Shown: positions 34,452 to 43,121, numbered from the stretch's first letter. The stretch: DNA of 64,000 nt from an uncultured Oscillospiraceae bacterium (GCA_900547385.1 URGQ01000001.1:124001-188000), one strand, 5' to 3'. The notes: generated from the sequence alone by a model not told the origin. Made by a program: numbers and translations.

Positions 34452-35249
34452 TTATTTTCCCTCCAGTAATTTGGTATAGTACAATACACCCTCCAGAATG
34501 CCACCCGCGATGGCGTTGGCCTTATCGGAGGGGGTGAAGCAGTTTTCGACCTTGCACCGGGCGTCAATATCGCCGGATTTGAGGCCCTTGGTCACGGGGG
34601 TTCCCTCCGGCAGCATACCGCGGACGATGCCGCCCATATTGGCGTAGACAGGCTCCTCCCCGGCGTAGGCCACCAGCTGACCCTTTTCCACCACATCGGT
34701 GATCTTGACCACCGGGTGCCAGATGCCATCGGCGGTGGCGCGGATAATGCGCTCGCCGCTGAACCCGCCCACATTGCCAGGGGTGGCGGTATCCGGTTCG
34801 GGCGAGCCCTCATACAGGGTGCGGCCCATATCATGCCCGCGGTTGCTCTCCACACAGAAGTGGCAATCCACACCGGAGGTAAAGCCGGGGCCGATGCCCA
34901 CCACCAGCGGCGCATCAGTGATTTTTGTTCCGATATTTTTCTTGGCAATGATGGCATCCACCAGCACAGCCGGTTCCAGCTTTTTGGCCTCTTTATATTC
35001 GGGGTCAATGAGAATGGGGATCTCCCCTTCCCCGATGATGCGGCGGGCATCCGCAGCATCTTTGGCCAGGCGGGCCGTGACCCCTGTCACCGTTGCGGCG
35101 CCATCGTACACCGCACGGGAAAAGGCCACCGTACAGCGTACTGTGGTGGGATTTTCGATATCGGTGCAGACGATTTGAAACCCGCAGCGGTGCAGCCGGC
35201 AGGCAATGCCGGTTGCGAGATCCCCCGCGCCTTTAATGGCGATCAGCAT
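34452..35249 (-). CDS. yqeB: Selenium-dependent molybdenum hydroxylase maturation protein YqeB
   Basis: A 265-residue member of the YqeB (EF2563) family, a marker for selenium-dependent molybdenum hydroxylases. The N-terminus MLIAIKGAGDLATGIACRLH is a Rossmann-type nucleotide-binding start. The body contains VVGIGPGFTSGVDCHFCVE and the C-terminal KSGDIDAR. Distant similarity to XdhC-type cofactor-insertion proteins is known. The ATG was chosen for AGGAGGAGA just upstream. It lies between yqeC (12 bases) and selD (1 base) in one operon. Function is by association; the chemistry is undefined. Confidence 0.92.
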   Translation of the reverse strand: MLIAIKGAGDLATGIACRLHRCGFQIVCTDIENPTTVRCTVAFSRAVYDGAATVTGVTARLAKDAADARRIIGEGEIPILIDPEYKEAKKLEPAVLVDAIIAKKNIGTKITDAPLVVGIGPGFTSGVDCHFCVESNRGHDMGRTLYEGSPEPDTATPGNVGGFSGERIIRATADGIWHPVVKITDVVEKGQLVAYAGEEPVYANMGGIVRGMLPEGTPVTKGLKSGDIDARCKVENCFTPSDKANAIAGGILEGVLYYTKLLEGK

Positions 35250-35260
35250 ATTCTCTCCTC

Positions 35261-35983
35261 CTATCGCTTCCAAACCTCGTATTCTCCGGGCCGACGCTGC
35301 AGGGCCGCGGTTACGACCCGCTCCACGCCTTTTTGCAACAAAAGAGTGGCCAAGGCCGCTATTTCATCCGGCCGGGCCCGATCCGCCTGGTTGAGCAGAA
35401 CGGCATATGGACGGCTGCCCACATCCTTGCGCTGCGCCAGCGGAGAGCTAAGCAGCATCGCCATCAGCTCCGGGGTTACAATTTGGTCCGGTTCTAGATC
35501 AAAACGCAGCTTTGCAAGCTCCGGGCGATGGCACACCTCCCCCAACGGGCACCCCAACGCGGAAAGCCCCGCCACGGCGACGACCGCATCGGCGAAGGCC
35601 GGGATGACCGGTTCGCGGTCATTGGGCACCTTCAGCGGCAGGCCCTTGGTGCCGTCCGCTTCTATTATAACACGGTCGGCAAGCTCCGGGAGCTGCTCCA
35701 GCAGCGGGGAGGGGCCGAATTTTCTTTCTTCACTCATGGTACCTACCGTCATCAGGCGGCAGCTGGCCAAAAGGCTGCCTAAAACTGCGGCGTCATCGCC
35801 CATGTAGCCATTCTCCCTGGGCGGGCGGATGTGGGTGGTGGTGGTCATAATGACCGTTTCGCCCCGCCGGTGGTATTCTTTCCCCAGAGCAGCCATCAGG
35901 CTGCTTTTACCGCCGCCGCCTACGATCGCCGTTACATGGGAATTTTCTAGGCCAAAGGACGACATTGCCGAATGGTGTTCCAT
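35261..35983 (-). CDS. yqeC: Selenium cofactor biosynthesis protein YqeC
   Basis: A 240-residue P-loop protein of the YqeC family, co-occurring with YqeB in selenium-dependent hydroxylase genomes. The Walker A-like loop IVGGGGKSSLM is at residues 21-30. VIIEADGTKGLPLKVPNDREP is a strong family signature, and SALGCPLGEVCHR holds conserved cysteines. The ATG giving MEHHSAMSSFG was chosen because GAGGGGG lies upstream; earlier in-frame codons lack a site. It is the first gene of yqeC-yqeB-selD and divergent from the modE-like gene. Confidence 0.9.
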   Translation of the reverse strand: MEHHSAMSSFGLENSHVTAIVGGGGKSSLMAALGKEYHRRGETVIMTTTTHIRPPRENGYMGDDAAVLGSLLASCRLMTVGTMSEERKFGPSPLLEQLPELADRVIIEADGTKGLPLKVPNDREPVIPAFADAVVAVAGLSALGCPLGEVCHRPELAKLRFDLEPDQIVTPELMAMLLSSPLAQRKDVGSRPYAVLLNQADRARPDEIAALATLLLQKGVERVVTAALQRRPGEYEVWKR

Positions 35984-36041
35984 ATTTATTCCCCCTCTCC
36001 GGTTTTCACCGATATACTGTTCAAAGAATAACACGCGGCAC

Positions 36042-36070
36042 TTGAAAAGTCAATTGATATCAGTCATAAT
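36042..36070 (+). promoter_or_regulatory. Promoter for the modE-like/mocA pair
   Basis: TTGAAA, 17 bases, CATAAT; 33 bases before the ATG. The AT-rich dyad TCAATTGATATCA overlaps the spacer and could be an operator. Confidence 0.65.
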
Positions 36071-36103
36071 AAGGATATTAAGGAAGGATAAAGGAGGTTC
36101 CCC

Positions 36104-36460
36104 ATGAGCAATAAACAGATGACTGCCAGCACCTCAGTGCGGATCCGTATGGACGATGTGAAGGTATTTGGGCCCGGCATAGCGGAGCTGCTGGAGCGTA
36201 TTGACCGCTGTGAGTCCATCCGTACCGCCACCATGGAAATGAAAATAGCATACAGCAAGGCCTGGACCATGCTGCGCAGCTGCGAGGCGGCTTTGGGATA
36301 TCCGCTGATCCAGCGCAAGGTAGGCGGCGCCGGCGGCGGCGGTTCCACCCTGACCCCCGAGGGGCGTTCCCTGTTGGAGCGTTACCGCCAGTGGGAGGCC
36401 GACTGCAAAGCTTATGCCAAGGCCCACCTGGCTGATTTCTTCCCGGAGGCCGCCGAATGA
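36104..36460 (+). CDS. ModE-like winged helix-turn-helix regulator
   Basis: A 118-residue DNA-binding protein resembling the N-terminal domain of ModE/LysR-type molybdate regulators. The helix-turn-helix lies at about residues 35-75 (IRTATMEMKIAYSKAWTMLRSCE), followed by the wing GGAGGGGSTLTPEGR. The C-terminal molybdate-binding (MopI-like) domains are absent, so it must sense molybdenum indirectly or through a partner. It overlaps mocA by four bases. AAAGGAGG precedes the ATG. It probably controls the molybdenum-hydroxylase genes around it; targets are inferred only. Confidence 0.85.
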   Translation: MSNKQMTASTSVRIRMDDVKVFGPGIAELLERIDRCESIRTATMEMKIAYSKAWTMLRSCEAALGYPLIQRKVGGAGGGGSTLTPEGRSLLERYRQWEADCKAYAKAHLADFFPEAAE

Positions 36461-37029
36461 ACCTTTCGCTGGTTGTACTGGCGGCTGGGGCTTCCCGGCG
36501 CTTTGGGGCGGCCAATAAGCTGCTGCAGCTGCTAGATGGCAAGCCACTGTTATGCCACACGCTGGAGCTGGCGGCAGCGCTGCCCGTTATGCAGCGGGCA
36601 GCTGTCTGCTCGGTGGAAACCGCCCCCCTAGCGGAAGCGGCAGGTTTTACCGTGCTGCTGAACCCGCAGCCGGAGCTGGGACAGAGCCACAGTCTGCGGC
36701 TGGGGCTGGCCGCCTGCCGGGAGAGCGACGGCTGCCTGTTCCTCACCGGAGACCAGCCCTTTATCACCGAGGAAACGCTGCAGAGGCTCATCGCCGCATG
36801 GCAAGGGGAGCCCGGCGGGATATGGGGATGCGATTTTGAGGGGCGCTTTTCCATCCCCTCTATCTTCCCTGCCGCTGTGTATGGGGAGCTGCTGACGCAG
36901 GATGGCGATGTGGGCGGACGGGAGGTCATGCGGGCCCACCCGGAGCTGGTGCATACCATCCCTGCGCCCCCGCAGGAGCATTTTGATATCGATACCGTGG
37001 CGGACCTGGCTGCGGCACAGCAAAAATAA
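36457..37029 (+). CDS. mocA: Molybdenum cofactor cytidylyltransferase-like protein
   Basis: A 190-residue nucleotidyltransferase of the MocA/YgfJ group, which adds CMP to molybdopterin for hydroxylases of the xanthine dehydrogenase family. The NTP-binding N-terminus VLAAGASRRFGAANKLL (residues 7-23), LFLTGDQPFIT with the metal-binding Asp, and the C-terminal FDIDTVADL are all present. It overlaps the modE-like gene by four bases and ends at a strong terminator. The neighbouring xdhBCA gives a clear client enzyme. Confidence 0.92.
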   Translation: MNLSLVVLAAGASRRFGAANKLLQLLDGKPLLCHTLELAAALPVMQRAAVCSVETAPLAEAAGFTVLLNPQPELGQSHSLRLGLAACRESDGCLFLTGDQPFITEETLQRLIAAWQGEPGGIWGCDFEGRFSIPSIFPAAVYGELLTQDGDVGGREVMRAHPELVHTIPAPPQEHFDIDTVADLAAAQQK

Positions 37030-37034
37030 CCGAG

Positions 37035-37064
37035 AAGGAGCAGCCGGTGGGCTGTTCCTTTTTT
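37035..37064 (+). terminator. Terminator after mocA
   Basis: Stem GGAGCAGCC/GGCTGTTCC (one wobble) with a four-base loop and a run of six T. Confidence 0.9.
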
Positions 37065-37087
37065 CTGCGCCGTACCCGCTATCATGC

Positions 37088-37122
37088 AAAAACACCCCCG
37101 TCCTTGCGGACGGGGGGCTTTT
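37088..37122 (-). terminator. Terminator downstream of the NCS2 permease
   Basis: Stem CCCCCGTCC/GGACGGGGG with loop TTGC; on the minus strand it is followed by a T-rich tract. It is about 105 bases past the permease stop. Confidence 0.8.
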
Positions 37123-37224
37123 GTGTAAAACACGATGAGAAATGGAGCTGTCTTATTTGGTAGAGTTCATCCTTTGATGAACCCCATTCCCTCAAGCTCT
37201 AACAGATAATTCAGTCAGTCTGAA

Positions 37225-38481
37225 TTACTCTTTGAACTCATAGTCCTTGCCGGGCAGGATAGCGTTCAGGATGATACCGAACACAGCAGCGCAGGCCAGA
37301 CCACCGAATGCAACACTACCGATGACGATGTTCTTATGGTTGAAGCCCAGACCGGATACCAGAATGATAGCGGTGATCAGAACGTTACGCATATTAACAT
37401 AGTCAACCTGGTTCTCAACGATGGTACGGATACCGGTAGCGGCGATCATGCCGTACAGTACGAAGGAGATACCGCCGATGATGGCAGCAGGGATGGAGTT
37501 GATGACTGCCTCAAACTTGGGAGACAGGGAGAGGATGATAGCCATGACAGCAGCAATACGCATTACGAAGGGGTCGAATACGCGGGTCAGGGCTACTACG
37601 CCGGTGTTCTCGGAGTAGGTGGTGTTGGCAGGGCCGCCGAGCAGACCAGCCAGGGAGGTACCGATACCGTCGCCCAGCAGGGTGCGGGTCAGACCGGGAT
37701 CAGCAATGAAGTTCTTGCCGCAGGTAGCGCCGATAGCCATAACGTCGCCAACATGCTCAACCATTGCAGCAACGGCAACCGCCAGACCGGCAACGATAGC
37801 GTCAGCATTGAACTTGGGCAGATGGAAGTTGGGAAGACCAACCCAGTTAGCAGAACCAACAGCGCTGAAATCAACAGCGCCCATGATGATGGCAACGATG
37901 TAGGAAACGATCAGGGAGATAAGAACGGGGATGATCTTGATCATGCCCTTGCCCCAGGTGTTGCAGATGATGATCACGAGAATCGGAACAATGCCCAGCA
38001 TCCAGTTGGTGAACAGGTTGTCAATAGCGGAGCCGGCGAGGTTAATACCGATGAGGATGATCAGCGGGCCGCAGACCGCAGGGGGGAACAGCTTCATAAC
38101 TCTCTTGGTACCCAGAACCTTGATCAGGATAGCGAGAATTACATACAGACCGCCAGCAGCAACTACGCCGCCGGTCGCATACTCTTTGCCGTACTGGGGG
38201 ATAATAGCCTGATACATACCCAGGAAAGCAAAGGAGGAACCCAGGAATACGGGAACCTTGCCCTTGGTGATGAAGTGGAACCACAGGGTAGCAACGCCAG
38301 CGCAGAACAGGGTAACGGAAGCGGAAAGGCCCACAATACCCTCGCCATAGCTGTTGGTCAGAACGGGAACCAGAATGGTAGCGCCGAACATGGCGAAGCA
38401 CTGCTGCAGGCCCATGATAATGGACTTGCCCCAGCCGAGTTCCTTACGAGCATCATAAATGCCGGTAATTTTAGTACTCAT
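37225..38481 (-). CDS. NCS2-family uracil/xanthine-type permease
   Basis: A 418-residue nucleobase permease of the NCS2/UraA family with about 14 membrane segments. Recognisable parts are GLQQCFAMFGATILVPVLT in helix 1, GSSFAFLGMYQ in the half-helix 3 region, and NTTYSENTGVVALTRVFDP with the conserved NxxxxxNxG-like substrate-site region near helix 10. The UraA-like sequence suggests uracil, but the position beside xdhBCA makes xanthine or another purine the more likely physiological substrate. T-ending codons are frequent, as in highly expressed genes. GAGGAGG precedes the ATG, behind a structured leader and a strong promoter. Confidence 0.9.
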   Translation of the reverse strand: MSTKITGIYDARKELGWGKSIIMGLQQCFAMFGATILVPVLTNSYGEGIVGLSASVTLFCAGVATLWFHFITKGKVPVFLGSSFAFLGMYQAIIPQYGKEYATGGVVAAGGLYVILAILIKVLGTKRVMKLFPPAVCGPLIILIGINLAGSAIDNLFTNWMLGIVPILVIIICNTWGKGMIKIIPVLISLIVSYIVAIIMGAVDFSAVGSANWVGLPNFHLPKFNADAIVAGLAVAVAAMVEHVGDVMAIGATCGKNFIADPGLTRTLLGDGIGTSLAGLLGGPANTTYSENTGVVALTRVFDPFVMRIAAVMAIILSLSPKFEAVINSIPAAIIGGISFVLYGMIAATGIRTIVENQVDYVNMRNVLITAIILVSGLGFNHKNIVIGSVAFGGLACAAVFGIILNAILPGKDYEFKE

Positions 38482-38522
38482 TAAATTTGCCTCCTCAATG
38501 ATTTGGATTCTCCATTTCTCTT

Positions 38523-38612
38523 GGTCTATCGAACCTCTGCATCAAGACCGAGTGCGCCCATTTATGTACTTACACATCGGCACGGATTTCTTGCGAAATC
38601 TCTTTAATGCAG
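38523..38612 (-). promoter_or_regulatory. Candidate riboswitch/structured leader of the NCS2 permease
   Basis: By eye, the minus-strand leader folds into a three-way junction. The closing stem is CTGCAT (38612-38607) with ATGCAG (38542-38537). One hairpin is GATTTC/GAAATC with loop GCAA (38585-38600). The other is closed by GTGC/GCAC (38552-38583). A second stem, GGTCT/AGACC (38523-38549), encloses the 3' strand of the closing stem in its loop, so the two would compete. The sequence does not match the purine (guanine/adenine) riboswitch core or any class I recognise. Confidence 0.45.
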
Positions 38613-38619
38613 CATCCTT

Positions 38620-38648
38620 ATTATATCTTGTGTTCATAAAAAATTCAA
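38620..38648 (-). promoter_or_regulatory. Promoter for the NCS2 permease
   Basis: Minus strand: TTGAAT, exactly 17 bases, TATAAT. The predicted start is about 130 bases before the ATG, leaving room for the structured leader. Confidence 0.85.
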
Positions 38649-38929
38649 TCTCTCGGCCCCCGGTTTTCCGTATTCCACAATTTACAGTTTTTGATGTTGT
38701 GCATTTTGCCATCACCCATTGGAGAAACTCCCCAATATCTCCCCTATCATTTTCAATTATATTTGGAATGTTATAAACATATTCCTATTTAGATATGTTA
38801 AATATGTCCTAAAATATGCTGCTATTTTCTCCATTTTTGCACCCTTTGCAATAAACTTGTTCGATAATACGGTCCTTGAGGGATATTTTATGCTGTTAAG
38901 ATTATGTTAATACACCACAAAGACATAGA

Positions 38930-38962
38930 AACAGGCACCCACCACAGAGGGCAGGTGCCTGC
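38930..38962 (-). terminator. Hairpin after xdhA, probable terminator
   Basis: Eight-pair stem CAGGCACC/GGTGCCTG with a 14-base loop, followed by a short TTTC on the minus strand. The T-run on the plus side is better. Confidence 0.5.
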
Positions 38963-38998
38963 ATTTTTAGTGCCTATTGCGCGCGCTTTTGGATAGAA

Positions 38999-41350
38999 TT
39001 ACTTCTTCTCAGCAGCGGCTTTTTCCTGCAGGGCCTTCAGCATCCGCTCGGGAGTGATGGGCATCTCGGTGAAGCGGCAGCCGGTCGCATTGTAGATCGC
39101 GTTGGCGATGGCGGGGGCGCCGGGAACCATTGCAGGCTCGCCGATACCACGGGCGCCATAGGGGCCGGTCTCCTCGGGATGCTCAACGCCCATGGCGATG
39201 AAGGTCTCGGGGGCATTATCGATGGTGGGGATCTTGTAGTCCACGAAGGACTTATTGAGGACTTTACCATCCTTGAGCTTCAGCTCCTCGTACAGTACGG
39301 TACCCAAAGCCTGCATCATACCGCCCTCTACCTGAGCCTTATACAGCTCGGGGTTGACGATGTGACCGGGGTCGCAGCTCTCTACCATCTTCTTTACTTC
39401 GATGATACCGGTCTCGGTATCGACCTCAACCTCGGCGCCGGCCACAGCGGTGGTCCAGAACGCGGCGGGCTTGGGGGAATAACCGGTAGCGGGATCGTAG
39501 TTGATGTTATTGGGCAGGGTGAAAGTACCCACACCGATGGCGGGGCCGCCGTAACCGGAGCCGTCCTCAAACGCCAGACCCAGTGCCAGATCGGACATGG
39601 GCATACGGCTTTCGGGGTGGTTGCGGTTGATGATCCAGCCGTCCTCGAGGTACAGCTCGCGCTTGATGTAGCCCAGCTTGATCTGAGCCAGATCCAAAAG
39701 CTTCTCCTTCAGATCCTCGGCAGCCAGCTTGATCGCATTACCGGCGCAGTAGGTGATACGGGAGGCAACGGTCTGCCACTCATAGGGGGTATGGTCGGTA
39801 TCGCCGGTGCGGATGGTAAACTTGGAGGGATCGCAGCACAGAACCTCGGCGGCAATCTGGGTTAGGGCAGTATCGGAACCCTGGCCAATATCGTGACCGG
39901 AGGTCATCAGGAAGAAGGTGCCGTCCTCATTCATACGAATGATGGCAGCGGAGCCAGCGTTGGTGGGCTGAGAGGGGGACTTCCAGCCGCCGGCAATGCC
40001 CTTGCCGCGTACCTTGTGGGGGCCGGAGGGAGGATCGCAGGGCTTATCGTACTGAATGGCCTCAGCGACCTGATCCAGGGCCTCCAGGAAACCGCAGGAC
40101 TTCATGATCTCGCCGGTGCCGGTGGACTTGCCGGGGGCCAGACCGTTGACACGGCGGATCTCGATGGGATCCATGCCGATCTCCTTGGCAACCTCATCGA
40201 TGTTCTGCTCGATACCGAAGTGGATCTCGCACATACCGAAACCACGGTAGGGGCCGCCTACGGGGTTGTTGGTGTAAACGCAGTAAGCGTCGGTCTTAAC
40301 ATTGTCAAACTCATAAGGGCCGGTGGAAGCAAAGCCGGAGGCCTTAACGATGTTTACGCCGTACTCGGTGTAGGCGCCGCCATCCCAGTAGAAGTTATTC
40401 TGAACCGCCAGGAACTTACCGTCGCTCTTGCGAACTGCGGTCTTGATCTTGGTGTACAGACCCTGACGCACATAGGAGTTAACGAACTCCTCCTCACGGG
40501 TGTATTCCATCATAACGGGACGGCCCTTGCTGTGCATGGCCAGAGGAATGATGATACCTTCGATGGTGGTACCGGCCTTGGCGCCGAAGCCGCCGCCCAC
40601 ATAGGGGGAGATGATACGCATCTTGTTCAGCGGGATATCAAAGGTGGCGGACAGCGCCTGACGAACCGCATATGGGGACTGGCAGGAAGCCCAAACAGTG
40701 CACTTACCGTCCGGCTCGTACTGGGCTACCGCAATGTGGTTCTCGATGGGGGTATGCTGAACATGAGGAACATGGTACTCATGCTCGGTGATGTAGTACT
40801 CATCGGGGTGCTCCTCGGCATACTTGAAGGCCGCATCGGCATCGCCCTTACGGATGATGTGATGGTGGGAGATGTTGGTATGAGCCTGCGGGTGGAAGAT
40901 GGGAACTACTTTATATGTATGCAGCTCGGGGTGAATCAGGACAGCGTCCTTTGCCATACCCTCCATGGGGTTGTTGATGACGGGCAGCGGCTCGTACTCA
41001 ACCTTGACCAGCTCGCAGGCCGCCTCGGCGATCTCGGGGGTCTCGGCAGCGATAGCTACTACGGGCTCACCGTAGAACTTAACGGTATTAACAGCCAGGA
41101 AGTTTTTATCCTCCAGGTACAGACCACCACGCTTGGTGTAGTAGTCGCCGGTGATTACATCATGTACACCCTTGAGCGCCTTGGCAGCAGAGATGTCGAT
41201 GCTCACGATCTTGGCATGGGCATAGGGGCTCTTTACGCACTTGGCATACAGCATACGGGGCCATTTCATATCGCCCACATACTTGGCAGCGCCGGTAACT
41301 TTCTTAACGCCGTCTACACGCGGAACACTTACGCCAATATATTTACTCAT
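38999..41350 (-). CDS. xdhA: Xanthine dehydrogenase-family molybdenum-binding subunit
   Basis: The 783-residue catalytic subunit of a molybdenum hydroxylase that oxidises a C-H bond with water, probably of xanthine or a related purine. The cofactor-binding blocks PYVGGGFGAK (residues 249-258) and GPYRGFG (366-372) are present. The C-terminal GARGIGEP places the catalytic Glu at about residue 738. It forms one operon with the iron-sulfur (xdhC) and FAD (xdhB) subunits; the start overlaps the xdhC stop by one base (TAATG). The yqeB/yqeC/selD genes nearby suggest a selenium-containing cofactor. Substrates such as nicotinate or purine cannot be separated from sequence alone. Confidence 0.92.
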   Translation of the reverse strand: MSKYIGVSVPRVDGVKKVTGAAKYVGDMKWPRMLYAKCVKSPYAHAKIVSIDISAAKALKGVHDVITGDYYTKRGGLYLEDKNFLAVNTVKFYGEPVVAIAAETPEIAEAACELVKVEYEPLPVINNPMEGMAKDAVLIHPELHTYKVVPIFHPQAHTNISHHHIIRKGDADAAFKYAEEHPDEYYITEHEYHVPHVQHTPIENHIAVAQYEPDGKCTVWASCQSPYAVRQALSATFDIPLNKMRIISPYVGGGFGAKAGTTIEGIIIPLAMHSKGRPVMMEYTREEEFVNSYVRQGLYTKIKTAVRKSDGKFLAVQNNFYWDGGAYTEYGVNIVKASGFASTGPYEFDNVKTDAYCVYTNNPVGGPYRGFGMCEIHFGIEQNIDEVAKEIGMDPIEIRRVNGLAPGKSTGTGEIMKSCGFLEALDQVAEAIQYDKPCDPPSGPHKVRGKGIAGGWKSPSQPTNAGSAAIIRMNEDGTFFLMTSGHDIGQGSDTALTQIAAEVLCCDPSKFTIRTGDTDHTPYEWQTVASRITYCAGNAIKLAAEDLKEKLLDLAQIKLGYIKRELYLEDGWIINRNHPESRMPMSDLALGLAFEDGSGYGGPAIGVGTFTLPNNINYDPATGYSPKPAAFWTTAVAGAEVEVDTETGIIEVKKMVESCDPGHIVNPELYKAQVEGGMMQALGTVLYEELKLKDGKVLNKSFVDYKIPTIDNAPETFIAMGVEHPEETGPYGARGIGEPAMVPGAPAIANAIYNATGCRFTEMPITPERMLKALQEKAAAEKK

Positions 41351-41835
41351 TATTTGGCACCTCCATTCATGCGCTCGGCAGCGTCCTCAATCGCCTCGAT
41401 AATTCTCTTGTAGCCGGTGCAGCGGCACAGGTTACCGGACATGTAATGGACGATCTCATCACGGGTGGGATGGGGATTTTCGCGCAGCAGAGCGGTAGCG
41501 GAAACGATGAAGCCGGGAGTGCAGTAGCCGCACTGCAGGGCAGCGTGGTCAATAAAGGACTGCTGGATGGGAGAAAGGTTGCCCTTCTCATCGGCAAAGC
41601 CCTCAACGGTCTCGAAGTGCTTGCCGTCCATCTCGGGGGCCAGCATCAGGCAGCCGTTGATCAGTACGCCGTCAACAATCATGGCGCAGGCACCGCACTC
41701 GCCGGCGCCGCAGCCTTCCTTGGCACCGGTCAGGTCCAGCATATCTCGGATAACATTCAGCGCGGTCTTATTAGCCGGTACATCCAGCTCATATTCCTCG
41801 CCGTTTACAAAGAAATCAACATGATAAGTTTTCAT
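41350..41835 (-). CDS. xdhC: Xanthine dehydrogenase-family 2Fe-2S subunit
   Basis: The 161-residue electron-transfer subunit with two 2Fe-2S clusters. The plant-ferredoxin-type cluster uses C42, C47, C50 and C62 (GCGAGECGAC...NGC). The second uses C102, C105, C137 and C139 (QCGYCTPG and CRCTGY). The ATG giving MKTYHVDFFV was preferred because the ferredoxin fold begins there and AAAGGAG is upstream; longer open sequence reaches back into xdhB. It should shuttle electrons from the molybdenum site in XdhA to FAD in XdhB. Confidence 0.94.
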   Translation of the reverse strand: MKTYHVDFFVNGEEYELDVPANKTALNVIRDMLDLTGAKEGCGAGECGACAMIVDGVLINGCLMLAPEMDGKHFETVEGFADEKGNLSPIQQSFIDHAALQCGYCTPGFIVSATALLRENPHPTRDEIVHYMSGNLCRCTGYKRIIEAIEDAAERMNGGAK

Positions 41836-41854
41836 TTTTCGGCACGCTCCTTTC

Positions 41855-42733
41855 TCATACAGAAAGCTCGGCCAGGCTTCTGCGTACAGCAACCTTTACC
41901 AGGCTGATACGGTACTCGGCGGAAGCACGGACGTCGCTGATGGGAGAAACCTCGCTGCCGGCAAGCTCCGCTGCCTCACCGATGAGCTCGGGGGTCAGCT
42001 TCTTGCCTTTCAGCAGGGCCTCAGTCTTGGGCAGACGAATGGGGGTAGGAGCGCAGGAGCCGATGGCTACGCGGTAGTCCTCACCAAACTTACCAACTGT
42101 AGCACAAACGGTAGAAAGGTCTACCTCCTTACGGCGGTCAAACTTGGTGAATACAGCCTTCTGGCCTTCCACATAGGGGATCTTGAGGCCGATGGCCATC
42201 TCGCCGGGCTTGAGGCCGACCTTACGCACGAAGATGAAGAACGCGCCGCGGGCGATTCTTTCTTCCTGGCTTTCGCCAGCCCAGCTCACCAGGGAAACCT
42301 CACGCTGGCCCTCGGGACCCACTACGACCAGCTTGGCGTCGCAGGCAACCAGAGGAGTCACGGTATCTGCCAGAGGAGAAGCGTTGATGACATTGCCGAC
42401 ACTGGTAGCTCGGCCGCGCACCAGCTGGGAGCCCAGAACGGAAGCCGCCTGAGCGTAGAAGGGGTAATTCTCCTTCACGATCTCACTTTCGGAGATCTCC
42501 TTGCAGGTAACGCATGCGCCAATGTACAGGCCGTCCTTCTTGGAGAAAGTGATCTCCTTCAAGCCGGGAATACGCTTGATGTCGATCACGGCTTCCGGGT
42601 TAATGAGGCGCTCGCGCAGACGAATCATTACATCGGTACCACCATTCAGGATGGTATACTTACCTTCGTACTCTTTCATCAGTTCGAGAGCTTCTTCCAC
42701 AGAACCCGGAGCGAAATAGTTAAATTCCTTCAA
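41855..42733 (-). CDS. xdhB: Xanthine dehydrogenase-family FAD-binding subunit
   Basis: The 292-residue FAD subunit that passes electrons to NAD or another acceptor. It has the N-terminal motif YTILNGGTDVMIRLRE, the FAD-binding GRATSVGNVINASPLADTV, and the C-terminal CO-dehydrogenase-flavoprotein domain. The start is probably TTG at 42733, because AAGGAG lies eight bases before it. The GTG three codons upstream would overlap that Shine-Dalgarno sequence. It is the first gene of xdhB-xdhC-xdhA, behind a consensus-like promoter divergent from the CoA-transferase gene. Confidence 0.92.
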   Translation of the reverse strand: MKEFNYFAPGSVEEALELMKEYEGKYTILNGGTDVMIRLRERLINPEAVIDIKRIPGLKEITFSKKDGLYIGACVTCKEISESEIVKENYPFYAQAASVLGSQLVRGRATSVGNVINASPLADTVTPLVACDAKLVVVGPEGQREVSLVSWAGESQEERIARGAFFIFVRKVGLKPGEMAIGLKIPYVEGQKAVFTKFDRRKEVDLSTVCATVGKFGEDYRVAIGSCAPTPIRLPKTEALLKGKKLTPELIGEAAELAGSEVSPISDVRASAEYRISLVKVAVRRSLAELSV

Positions 42734-42789
42734 TGTAAGCACTCCTTTTTGATTGGTTTTATGCAGAGTAACACTTATACAGCATTTAC

Positions 42790-42818
42790 ATTATAATATT
42801 GGAGGCCTGTCAATTCAA
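42790..42818 (-). promoter_or_regulatory. Promoter for xdhB-xdhC-xdhA
   Basis: Minus strand: TTGAAT, exactly 17 bases, TATAAT. The same hexamers and spacing, preceded by AT, occur at the NCS2 permease promoter. Confidence 0.85.
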
Positions 42819-43121
42819 TTCCTTTTGATCGATTTTGATATTCTGCCTAATTCCGGCCCTCTAATTTGTGAAAAATGGAATATAGCACCTTGTAAATACT
42901 ACACAATAAAATAAAAAACCGTCCGTGATTTTTGTCAGAACGCCGTTCGGCAGGATTCGTTCACTTTTGATAAGATGAACGAAAATGTTCTTATACTCTT
43001 GTTGATATATCCTAATGCATGTTAAATTATTAACCCACTTTATTTCGCGGAAAACCTTTTTTCTATGAATTTTCACCAAAAAATTTGCTGCTTTCTTGGC
43101 GGCAAAAAAGCTCTTCCGCCA

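Larger units (their letters stand above)
38482..38998 (-). other. Long intergenic region between xdhA and the permease
   Basis: 517 bases. It contains the permease leader and promoter, an AT-rich stretch (38650-38930) with no gene or obvious dyad, and a hairpin near 38930-38962 after xdhA. AT content is far above that of the genes on either side. Confidence 0.6.

Noticed and set aside
38523..38549. tRNA-like T-arm (AGGTTCGATAGACC) in the permease leader
   Set aside because: No acceptor, anticodon or D arm fits around it; the sequence is better explained by the competing hairpin.
38482..38620. Classical purine riboswitch
   Set aside because: The conserved core and the seven-base loops of the guanine/adenine class are absent, although a three-way junction seems possible.
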